Source: DATFJZ01 sp034660495
GTDB taxonomy: Bacteria; Desulfobacterota; Desulfobacteria; Desulfobacterales; Desulfobacteraceae
NCBI GenBank assembly: GCA_034660495.1
Contig: JAYEJJ010000025.1
Span: 1-6,624 of the forward strand
DNA length: 6,624 bases
Direction: 5' to 3'
The notes beneath the pieces were generated by a model. That model was not told the origin of the DNA, did no database searches, and saw only the letters and a list, made by a program, of their open reading frames with translations. Shown piece by piece: positions 1 through 5,915 of this stretch. Made by a program: the position numbers and the translations under genes. The number at the start of each line of letters is the position of its first letter. Position 1 is the first letter of the stretch.

Positions 1-68
1 CCTTGGGATGACTATATATTCCAATGTAACGCAGCCACCAATTTTTCTGTGGCTTAGGCTAATCAACC

Positions 69-94
69 GGGCTTACAAGTTGCCTTGCAAGCCC
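69..94 (+). repeat. Hairpin overlapping the IS-type terminal hairpin
   Basis: GGGCTT (69-74) pairs with AAGCCC (89-94), and CAAG (76-79) pairs with CTTG (84-87). One A-C mismatch separates the two blocks, and the loop is TTGC. Its 3' arm shares bases 92-94 with the next hairpin, so the two structures compete for the same three cytosines. It is probably part of the IS end or of a guide RNA rather than of the downstream operon. Confidence 0.6.
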
Positions 95-114
95 CTGAGT
101 CTTTAGCTCAGGGG
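92..114 (+). repeat. IS200/IS605-type terminal hairpin, left copy of a 23-nt direct repeat
   Basis: This is an eight-base-pair perfect stem (CCCCTGAG with CTCAGGGG) around a seven-base loop containing CTTTAG. All 23 bases are identical to 6524-6546 and in the same orientation, about 6.4 kb apart. In IS200/IS605 elements the left-end and right-end hairpins are similar and lie on the same strand, because TnpA acts on one strand only. That matches the arrangement here. Confidence 0.7.
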
Positions 115-122
115 TTGTTGAC

Positions 123-446
123 TTTGTTCATAAACATTTTGTATTCAAAGACTTTTTCATTGGCACATCCGCGTAGATTTTAAACGGATCATAAAATCTA
201 TATCAATGAACTGCCTGCATGTCAATCAGAGAGAACAGAGGGGCGCCCAAACGAAAACAGGGGGTCGTTCAAACAATAATTTTCATGGCCTGCCATAAAA
301 TAAATGCAGTGCAATATTTTTAGTGCACCTGTCTGGTCTGTTTTGACATCTGCAGGATCAGACCCGGGGGGCGTTTTTTTGAGGAAAGACCTGCAAATCA
401 TGGGTATTGCACCAGGCAGGTCACATTTAAGAACTGATTACAAGAG
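123..446. other. Long leader with no credible gene; scattered inverted repeats
   Basis: No believable coding sequence is present. The open frame 304-513 has low-complexity content, no good ribosome binding site and overlaps the oxidoreductase start. The stretch holds several short symmetric elements: the palindrome GGGCGCCC (241-248), AACGA/TCGTT (250-254 and 265-269), ATGGC-CT-GCCAT (285-296), GTGCA/TGCAC (309-313 and 324-328), and GGTCTG/CAGACC (335-340 and 359-364). Upstream of a sigma-54 promoter such repeats are candidates for enhancer-binding-protein sites, but none matches a site I can name. A T-run at 374-380 follows a G-rich stretch without a convincing stem. Confidence 0.5.
335..364. 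promoter_or_regulatory. Candidate activator-binding inverted repeat upstream of the sigma-54 promoter
   Basis: GGTCTG at 335-340 and its exact complement CAGACC at 359-364 are separated by 18 bases. The centre lies about 100 nt upstream of the -24/-12 promoter, a usual distance for a bacterial enhancer-binding protein. A second symmetric pair, GTGCA/TGCAC (309-328), lies just upstream. This is inference from position and symmetry only; six-base repeats arise by chance. Confidence 0.25.
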
Positions 447-463
447 TTGGCACAATAATTGCT
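447..463 (+). promoter_or_regulatory. Sigma-54 (RpoN) -24/-12 promoter for the operon
   Basis: The sequence TTGGCACAATAATTGCT matches the RpoN consensus (TGGCAC, five bases, TTGC followed by A or T). The invariant GG (449-450) and GC (461-462) are separated by exactly ten bases, as the family requires. Transcription should start near 474, giving a leader of about 36 nt before the ATG at 510. RpoN promoters need an ATP-dependent activator, so the operon is probably switched on by a specific signal. No activator gene lies in the window. Confidence 0.8.
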
Positions 464-473
464 TACAATTTAG

Positions 474-489
474 GAAAAAATTATTTTTC
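474..489. repeat. A/T-rich inverted repeat at the predicted transcription start
   Basis: GAAAAA (474-479) and TTTTTC (484-489) flank ATTA. The repeat falls at the predicted start of the sigma-54 transcript and just before the AAAGGAGA ribosome binding site. It may ease melting or form a weak leader hairpin; it could also be chance in an A/T-rich leader. Confidence 0.3.
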
Positions 490-509
490 TACAAAGGAGA
501 CCCAATCTT

Positions 510-2594
510 ATGATAAATGAAGTGTACAGTTTATGTTTTATGTGCTCAATACGGTGCCCCATAAAAGTAATTGTAAAAGACGGACATGTAGACTGGATCG
601 AGGGCAATAAAAATGTGGCAGGCATCAACGGCAGTCTCTGTCCCCGGGGTTCTGCCGGAAAATCACTGCTTTACGACGATCAGCGGGTTCAAAGTCCGAT
701 GATACGGGTTGGTAAACGGGGCGCTGGAGACTGGAAAAAGGTGTCATGGGATGAAGCCCTTGACTATGTCGGCTCAAAGCTGGCGGGAATCATTGATAAA
801 CACGGCGGTCACAGCGTTGCTTTAGGTGAAAGAACACAGCTTTCCACCCATGTCAGCAAAACCTTTGTAAAGGCCATAAAATCCCCCAATCACTTTACCC
901 ATGATGCCCTGTGCAAGGGCTCAGTCAACACCGCCTGCCGGTCTCTGTTTGGATATACAGACGGACAGATCGGGGTGAATTACGCAAATACAAAGCACAT
1001 TGTACTCTACGGCAGAAATATATTTGAATCGATTTCAGTTAAAGAGGTCAACACCTTAATGGATGCCCTTGAAAACGGGGCCAAACTGACATATATCGAT
1101 CCAAGGGTAACCATTACCGCATCCAAGGCCCACCGTTACTGGATGATCCGGCCGGCCACGGATCTTGCCTTAAATTATGCCCTGATGAATATTATCCTCA
1201 AAGAAAACCTGTATGATAGGGATTTTGTAGAAAAATGGGTACACGGACTGGAGGAACTCAAGGCATTTACAGCTGGATACACCCCTGAATGGGCTGAAAA
1301 GGAAACAGGTATTCCAGCCTCTGAAATCTGCAGCCTGGCCAGGGAGATGAGCAAAGACAAACCCGCTGTGGTTTTTCACTACGGATACAGAGGGGCCGGC
1401 CAGACCAATGAAATCTATCTGCGCCGGTCCATCCTTATACTCAACGCCCTGATGGGCAGTATTGAAACAAAGGGAGGCATTTTTTTCAAAAAAGAACCGG
1501 GTGAAGTGGGTGGAAAACCGGCCAGAAAGCTGGTCAGCCAGCAATTCCCTGAAATTGATATGCCCAGGTTTGACAAAGTCGGCACCCATGAGTTCCCCCT
1601 GCCCGATCCCAGCCACGGCGTGGCTCAGATGCTTCCCCATGCCATTCTAAATGATGACCCCTATCCAATCAAGGCATTGATCGCCTATCGTCATGACCCG
1701 CTCATGTCCATTGCCGATACTGAAACGACCAGAAAAGCCCTTGACAAACTGGACCTGTTAGTTACCATTGATATCAACTATTCTGATATTGCCTGGTACT
1801 CTGATGTGATACTGCCTGAATCCACCTACCTTGAAAGAACCGACTGCATCCAGCAGGTAAACGGACTCAAGCCCCAGATGTTTTTGAGAAAAAAAGCAAT
1901 GGAACCCCGGTATAACACCCTGGAAGGGCCGGTGATTTTGAAAAAGATTGGAGAAAAACTTGGCATCGGAAGCTATTTCCCCTATGAAACCGTGGATGAT
2001 CTTGTAAAATGGCAGCTTGAGGGAACCGGTTTTACCATGGAAGACTTTGAAAAAAAAGGGTTTGTGTCATACACTGCAGATCCGGTTTTCTGGGACCGCG
2101 ATAATATCCCCTTTAAAACCCCTTCCGGAAAGATTGAATTCAAATCTTCCCTGCTTGAAGATGCCGGATATGACTCCTTTCCTCCCTATGAACCCATTCC
2201 TGAACCTGAAAACGATAAGTTCCGCCTTGTGGTGGGACGTTCTGCCATTCACACCCACATCTCCACCCAGAACGTGCCCTATCTCAACGAAATAGAAAAT
2301 GAAAACGTTTTATGGATCAATTCAGCCAGAGCACAGGCCCTTGGCATTGAAAACAACGAACGGGTTGAAGTCTCTTCTCCCTGCGGCACAGGCCAGATCA
2401 AGGCTTATGTGACCGACATGATTCATCCCGAAGCGGTATTTATGCTCCACGGATACGGGCATACCGCCACCCTTGCCAAGCGCTCCTTTTCCAGAGGGCT
2501 TTCTGATGCAGCGATTCAGGAAAACAAATATGATAAAATCGGGGGAAGTCCCGCTTTTCATGAAACTTTTGTGAGTATAAAACCCCTTCATTAA
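510..2594 (+). CDS. Cytoplasmic molybdopterin oxidoreductase, thiosulfate/polysulfide reductase (PhsA/PsrA)-like catalytic subunit
   Basis: Catalytic subunit of the DMSO-reductase superfamily, 694 residues, predicted to bind Mo- or W-bis-pterin and one [4Fe-4S] cluster. The cluster cysteines are C9, C12, C16 and C44 (C-x2-C-x3-C-x27-C). C135, in HFTHDALCKGS, sits where PhsA/PsrA-type enzymes place the cysteine that binds the metal. The pterin-binding body shows YGRN (167-170), YIDPR (195-199), RPATD and the late DVILPESTYLERTD segment. A pterin dinucleotide-binding domain follows from about residue 580. The start has GGAG at 496-499. An in-frame stop at 471-473 leaves no room for a Tat signal, and the protein opens directly on the cluster motif. 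PhsA and PsrA are exported and longer, so this looks like a cytoplasmic relative. Family is sure; the substrate (sulfur compound, or another oxo-transfer or hydroxylation substrate) is unknown. Confidence 0.93.
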   Translation: MINEVYSLCFMCSIRCPIKVIVKDGHVDWIEGNKNVAGINGSLCPRGSAGKSLLYDDQRVQSPMIRVGKRGAGDWKKVSWDEALDYVGSKLAGIIDKHGGHSVALGERTQLSTHVSKTFVKAIKSPNHFTHDALCKGSVNTACRSLFGYTDGQIGVNYANTKHIVLYGRNIFESISVKEVNTLMDALENGAKLTYIDPRVTITASKAHRYWMIRPATDLALNYALMNIILKENLYDRDFVEKWVHGLEELKAFTAGYTPEWAEKETGIPASEICSLAREMSKDKPAVVFHYGYRGAGQTNEIYLRRSILILNALMGSIETKGGIFFKKEPGEVGGKPARKLVSQQFPEIDMPRFDKVGTHEFPLPDPSHGVAQMLPHAILNDDPYPIKALIAYRHDPLMSIADTETTRKALDKLDLLVTIDINYSDIAWYSDVILPESTYLERTDCIQQVNGLKPQMFLRKKAMEPRYNTLEGPVILKKIGEKLGIGSYFPYETVDDLVKWQLEGTGFTMEDFEKKGFVSYTADPVFWDRDNIPFKTPSGKIEFKSSLLEDAGYDSFPPYEPIPEPENDKFRLVVGRSAIHTHISTQNVPYLNEIENENVLWINSARAQALGIENNERVEVSSPCGTGQIKAYVTDMIHPEAVFMLHGYGHTATLAKRSFSRGLSDAAIQENKYDKIGGSPAFHETFVSIKPLH

Positions 2595-2677
2595 AATACA
2601 AAAAAAGGATACAGCATCTGATGCGATGACGGATAATGGATTCAGTCACAAATCAGACAGGATATCGGAGGCTTTGA

Positions 2678-3193
2678 ATGAGTAAATACTATCTGTTCCA
2701 GGACATTAAAAAATGCATTGGATGTCATGCCTGTGAAATTCAATGCAAATCCAACAAAAACCTTCCCGTCGGCCCCAGCCCCTGCAAGATCATCCAGGTG
2801 GGCCCGAAAATTATCGGCGAACTGCCCAGGATGTCTTTTATCTTTATGCCCTGCTTTCACTGCGAAGACCCATGGTGCGTTTCCGTCTGTCCCACAGGGG
2901 CCATGCAGAAGAGAAGCAGTGACGGCATTGTCTTTATTGACCAGGATTTATGCGTGGGGTGCAAAACCTGTATTTCCGCCTGTCCCTGGGGAGCGCCCCA
3001 GTGGAATCCTGAAACCGGGAAAGTGGTAAAATGCGACTACTGCATGGATAGAATTGACCAGGGCCTTGACACTGCCTGTGTCTCCACCTGCACCACCGGA
3101 TGTCTCCAGTTCGGCAAAGTTGAAGATATGCCCCAGATCCGGCGGGAACGGTACGCTGCTTCCATTGCAGTCCTTGAAAAAAGCAGTTTCTAG
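2678..3193 (+). CDS. Four-cluster [4Fe-4S] ferredoxin subunit (PhsB/DmsB/NrfC-like)
   Basis: Electron-transfer subunit of 171 residues with sixteen cysteines in four cluster motifs: C13/C16/C19/C23; C59/C62/C67/C71 (C-x2-C-x4-C-x3-C); C92/C95/C98/C102; and C119/C122/C134/C138 (C-x2-C-x11-C-x3-C). This is the layout of the B subunits of DMSO-reductase-type enzymes, which carry electrons to or from the catalytic subunit just upstream. There is no signal peptide and no membrane segment, matching the cytoplasmic A subunit. The ATG follows CGGAGG (2666-2671) at six bases. The 83-nt gap to the preceding gene is the largest inside the operon, and the next gene starts 17 nt after this stop. In PhsABC and DmsABC operons a membrane anchor follows the B subunit; here a flavoprotein does. 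C36 and C142 are extra cysteines outside the motifs. Confidence 0.93.
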   Translation: MSKYYLFQDIKKCIGCHACEIQCKSNKNLPVGPSPCKIIQVGPKIIGELPRMSFIFMPCFHCEDPWCVSVCPTGAMQKRSSDGIVFIDQDLCVGCKTCISACPWGAPQWNPETGKVVKCDYCMDRIDQGLDTACVSTCTTGCLQFGKVEDMPQIRRERYAASIAVLEKSSF

Positions 3194-3210
3194 ACTCATA
3201 AGGAGTAAAC

Positions 3211-5352
3211 ATGAGCCAAACAACCTGTCCAGTCCGTAACACCATTGTTTATCTGTCTGAACAGATCAATTCAGGCGCACTGCATCATCCCAAGGAAAGA
3301 AGAATTTCCGAACAGATTCTGCACTTGATGGAAGAAATTGCAGAGGGGGCAGCCGGTCTGGATCATCTGTCTGCCATTGACACCCTTTTGGAAGAATATT
3401 TCCACACAGCAGAAGAATTCAAGGACAAGACCACCGGCAATACAGTCAAAAAATTCCTAAATGACAATAAAGAGGTGTTTAAAAATCACATCATCTCCCG
3501 CAACTGCCCCTCACACGACTGCGGCAAACTGGCGCCGTCCCCCTGCCAGATGGCATGTCCGGCTGGTATTGATATTCCGACCTATCTCAGTCTGATTGCT
3601 GCAGGCGAGGATTCCAAAGCCATAGAAGTGATCCGGCGGGACAATCCCCTGCCCTGGGTATGCGGGCTGATCTGCAACAGACCCTGTGAAATGATGTGTG
3701 TCCGTGCCAGAATTGATACCCCCATTTCCATTAAATTTCTAAAGGCCTTTGCCGCAGAAAAGGCCATGTCCGAGGGAAGTTATAAAAATCCTGAAAAAAA
3801 GCCCCTTAACGGGAAAAAAGTCTGTGTCATCGGCGCAGGGCCCGGCGGGCTTACTGCGGCCTACTATCTGGCCCTTATGGGATACAAGGTCAAGATTATC
3901 GAGGCCCTGCCCGTGTCCGGGGGCATGCTCATGGTGGGAATCCCCCGATACCGCCTGCCCAGGGAAGTGATTGACAGAGAAGTGGCCATGATAGAAGATC
4001 TTGGCGTAGAAATCATATATAATACCCGGTTCGGCAGGGATATTACCTGTGAAGAATTGAAAAATCAGGGATTTGAAGCGTTTTTCATTGCCATAGGCGC
4101 CCATAAGGCATGGAATCTCGGCATCAAGGGAGAAGAGGAGTTTCCCAAAGTTCTGGATGCCGTTAAATTTTTAAGGAATGTTTCCCTTGGAAACCACCAT
4201 TCCCCGGGAAAACAGGTGGCCATCATCGGCGGCGGCAATGTGGCCATTGATGCGGCAAGGACCAGTCTGCGGCTCGGTGTTGAAAAAGTTACCATTGTTT
4301 ACCGGCGAACCCGCTCTGAAATGCCGGCAGATGTTGAAGAAGTGGAGCAGGCAGAAGAAGAAGGAATCCAGTTTGCCTTTTTAACCATTCCCAGTGAAAT
4401 TGTCGGGGAAAACAAGACAATTACGGACCTGGCATGTATCAAAGCGGAACTGGTCAAGAAAAAAGGATCAAACAGAATGTCTCCTGTACCGATTGAGGGC
4501 AAGAAATTCACCATCAGGGCGGATGCAGTGATCTATGCCATTGGCCAGTATGTTGACAATTCAGGAATGGAAGCCTTTGACCAGATAAACTGGACACGCC
4601 GCGGCACCATAGAAGTCAATCATGCCTCCATGGAAACCCGTATGCCCGGTGTTTTTGCCGCAGGGGATGCGGTTTCCGGACCGGCCACAGCGATTGAAGC
4701 CATTGGCGGGGGTAAAAGAGCAGCAGAGGCCATTGACCGGTATCTCAACCATATCCATCAGCCCACCGTGCCCAGGACCCCTGTCCGCTATAATATTGAA
4801 CCGGTAATAGAAATGTCCGCCAGCCGGAAAATGACGCTGAAACGTCCGGACATGCCAATGCTCAATGTAAACAGGCGGCGGACCATGTTTCAGCAGGTGG
4901 AACTGGGATATGATGAACAAGTCGCAAGACAGGAAGCAAGCCGGTGCCTTCGCTGTGATATCTGCCGCAGATGCGGCAAATGCGTAGAGGTTTGCCGGGA
5001 TAAAATGGGAATTGATGCCCTGAAACTGGGATACCTGGATTTTAACAATCCATCGGAAACAGATTTCAGGACCACAGCTGAAAAATGCATCATCTGCGGG
5101 GCCTGCGCGGCCAACTGCGAAAACAACGCCATTGTCATTGAAGAAAAGAACGGAAAAAGGCTGCTAAAGCTCTGCGGTACGATTTTAAACACCCAGGATA
5201 TTCAGTACTGTGAAGAGTGCCATGCCGTGCTTCCGTCCCTGGAATATATGCAGTTTATTTCTAAAAAGACCAAAAACCTGACCCGGAAAACGGAAACAAG
5301 GCTTTTATGCGATAAATGCCAGCGCAAATTAAGCGCCAGAAAAAATGTTTAA
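3211..5352 (+). CDS. Iron-sulfur flavoprotein: degenerate NuoF C-terminal domain + GltD/NfnB-like FAD/NAD(P) oxidoreductase + 4Fe-4S module + CxxC/CxxC tail
   Basis: Predicted NAD(P)H-linked diaphorase subunit, 713 residues. Residues 1-104 resemble the helical C-terminal domain of NuoF/HoxF (HLMEEIAEG, then FLNDNKEVFKNHI and CPSHDC), but the C-x2-C-x2-C and later cysteine of cluster N3 are missing. Residues 99-163 form the GltD/NfnB N-terminal domain with cysteines 99, 104, 112, 116, 151, 155, 159 and 163, enough for two [4Fe-4S] clusters. The FAD site is GAGPGG (208-213). The NAD(P) site is GGGNVA (340-345), followed by YRRTRSEMPA, a signature often seen in NADPH-using GltD relatives. AAGDAVSGPATAI (483-495) is the second FAD contact. 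Clusters follow at C579-C595 (six cysteines) and C626-C636, then C667-x2-C670-x29-C700-x2-C703. AAGGAG (3200-3205) precedes the ATG. It probably feeds the Mo/W enzyme from NAD(P)H or runs in reverse; bifurcation is possible but unproven. Confidence 0.92.
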   Translation: MSQTTCPVRNTIVYLSEQINSGALHHPKERRISEQILHLMEEIAEGAAGLDHLSAIDTLLEEYFHTAEEFKDKTTGNTVKKFLNDNKEVFKNHIISRNCPSHDCGKLAPSPCQMACPAGIDIPTYLSLIAAGEDSKAIEVIRRDNPLPWVCGLICNRPCEMMCVRARIDTPISIKFLKAFAAEKAMSEGSYKNPEKKPLNGKKVCVIGAGPGGLTAAYYLALMGYKVKIIEALPVSGGMLMVGIPRYRLPREVIDREVAMIEDLGVEIIYNTRFGRDITCEELKNQGFEAFFIAIGAHKAWNLGIKGEEEFPKVLDAVKFLRNVSLGNHHSPGKQVAIIGGGNVAIDAARTSLRLGVEKVTIVYRRTRSEMPADVEEVEQAEEEGIQFAFLTIPSEIVGENKTITDLACIKAELVKKKGSNRMSPVPIEGKKFTIRADAVIYAIGQYVDNSGMEAFDQINWTRRGTIEVNHASMETRMPGVFAAGDAVSGPATAIEAIGGGKRAAEAIDRYLNHIHQPTVPRTPVRYNIEPVIEMSASRKMTLKRPDMPMLNVNRRRTMFQQVELGYDEQVARQEASRCLRCDICRRCGKCVEVCRDKMGIDALKLGYLDFNNPSETDFRTTAEKCIICGACAANCENNAIVIEEKNGKRLLKLCGTILNTQDIQYCEECHAVLPSLEYMQFISKKTKNLTRKTETRLLCDKCQRKLSARKNV

Positions 5353-5373
5353 TCAAACAAAAGGGGGATTCAC

Positions 5374-5604
5374 ATGGAATTTAAACGGGGAAATAAAATC
5401 AAAGTCGTCAGAAAATCCGAGGATGAGGCATGGGAACCCTTTATGGATGATTTTATTGGCATGCTCGGGTATATCACCGATCCGGACAACACCATCAATG
5501 ATCCAGACGCACTGATAGAGGTAAGTCTTGAGGGAAAAGGCACCCACCGCATCCCCCAGGATTGTCTGGAGCTGATCAGTCCGCCGGAAAAAAATAAATT
5601 TTAA
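5374..5604 (+). CDS. Small conserved-looking protein of unknown function, possibly SH3-like barrel
   Basis: A 76-residue acidic protein that I do not recognise. It has an excellent ribosome binding site (AAGGGGGA ending at 5368) and starts 21 nt after the flavoprotein stop, so it is very likely expressed with the operon. The pattern of short beta-like stretches (KIKVVR, MLGYITD, ALIEVSL, THRIPQDCLELI) with turns rich in D, N, P and G suggests a small beta barrel, like the SH3-type accessory proteins found beside some metalloenzymes. It has a single cysteine (C64), so it holds no cluster of its own. Lying between the flavoprotein and the HoxU-like gene, it may be a structural or assembly partner of the complex; this is inference from position only. 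Confidence 0.8.
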   Translation: MEFKRGNKIKVVRKSEDEAWEPFMDDFIGMLGYITDPDNTINDPDALIEVSLEGKGTHRIPQDCLELISPPEKNKF

Positions 5605-5617
5605 AAAGCAAATCCCC

Positions 5618-5624
5618 AGGGGAG
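5618..5624 (+). promoter_or_regulatory. Ribosome binding site fixing a GTG start
   Basis: AGGGGAG lies six bases before the GTG at 5631. It is the strongest Shine-Dalgarno near the [2Fe-2S] gene. The GTG also places the conserved start of the fold (IDITIDGREI) at the very N-terminus, so GTG is preferred over later ATG codons. Confidence 0.75.
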
Positions 5625-5630
5625 CAGTTC

Positions 5631-5867
5631 GTGATTGACATCACCATTGACGGAAGAGAAATTAAGGCCAAAGCAAACCAGACCATCCTGCAGGCAGCCA
5701 GGGAAAACAAGATTAAAATTCCGCATTTATGCTTTCATCCTGCACTGAAACCGGCCGGGACATGCAAGCTCTGCTGTGTTGAAGTGATATCTCCTTCAGG
5801 CAAACACGGCGTGATGCTGTCCTGCCTGGTCAAAGTGAAGAACAACATGGTCGTCAAAACCAATTAA
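5631..5867 (+). CDS. [2Fe-2S] ferredoxin-like domain (N-terminal part of the broken HoxU/NuoG-like gene)
   Basis: A 78-residue plant-type [2Fe-2S] domain, as at the N-terminus of NuoG and HoxU. The cluster ligands are C34, C45, C48 and C65 (C-x10-C-x2-C-x16-C), within PHLCFHP, GTCKLCCVEV and LSCLV. C49 is an extra cysteine where these proteins usually have a hydrophobic residue. The fragment ends just after the complete fold (MVVKTN), so it could still fold and bind its cluster as a small ferredoxin. The GTG start has a strong ribosome binding site, 26 nt after the preceding stop. It probably passes electrons between the flavoprotein and the [4Fe-4S] chain, if its C-terminal half is supplied. 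Confidence 0.7.
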   Translation: MIDITIDGREIKAKANQTILQAARENKIKIPHLCFHPALKPAGTCKLCCVEVISPSGKHGVMLSCLVKVKNNMVVKTN

Positions 5868-5915
5868 GACATACTAAAGGAAAAGCGTACGGCAGCGTTT
5901 AACAAATTACTGCAG

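Larger units (their letters stand above)
1..122 (+). mobile_element. Probable right end of an IS200/IS605-family element (remnant or edge of a copy lying to the left)
   Basis: Three hairpins lie in a row. The first has arms AGCCAC (33-38) and GTGGCT (49-54). The second pairs 69-79 with 84-94 (ten pairs, one A-C mismatch, TTGC loop). The third pairs CCCCTGAG (92-99) with CTCAGGGG (107-114). Subterminal hairpins with a CTTTAG-type loop are typical of IS200/IS605 ends, where single-stranded DNA hairpins are bound by the Y1 transposase TnpA. The third hairpin recurs exactly, on the same strand, beside a tnpA tail at the right of the window, which supports the assignment. TTGAC at 118-122 is a candidate right cleavage site, so the element may end at 122. 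A frame open from 2 to a TAG at 104-106 could be the tail of a tnpB, but it is not recognisable. The serial hairpins would also fit the 3' end of a TnpB guide RNA. Family assignment is moderately sure; the boundary is a guess. Confidence 0.55.

Noticed and set aside
154..172. TTGGCAC followed by five bases, resembling a second sigma-54 promoter
   Set aside because: The -12 element reads CGTA instead of TTGC, so the essential GC is missing.
361..380. Intrinsic terminator ending in a T-run in the leader
   Set aside because: The G-rich stretch before the T-run has no adjacent complementary arm; only the distant GGTCTG/CAGACC pair exists, with unpaired bases before the T-run.
304..513. 69-residue open frame overlapping the oxidoreductase start by four bases
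   Set aside because: It covers the sigma-54 promoter and the ribosome binding site, has no good ribosome binding site of its own, and its product shows no recognisable pattern.
1170..1640. 156-residue minus-strand open frame inside the catalytic subunit
   Set aside because: It is antisense to strongly conserved molybdopterin-binding segments and has no plausible product.
2626..2685. 19-codon frame overlapping the start of the four-cluster subunit, possibly a coupled leader peptide
   Set aside because: The purine-rich run AAAAAAGGA lies about 16 nt upstream of its ATG, too far, and the sequence has no leader-peptide character such as repeated codons or an attenuator.
5865..5867. Recoding of the stop as selenocysteine or pyrrolysine
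   Set aside because: The codon is TAA; selenocysteine uses UGA and pyrrolysine UAG. The position also falls in a linker, not at a redox site.
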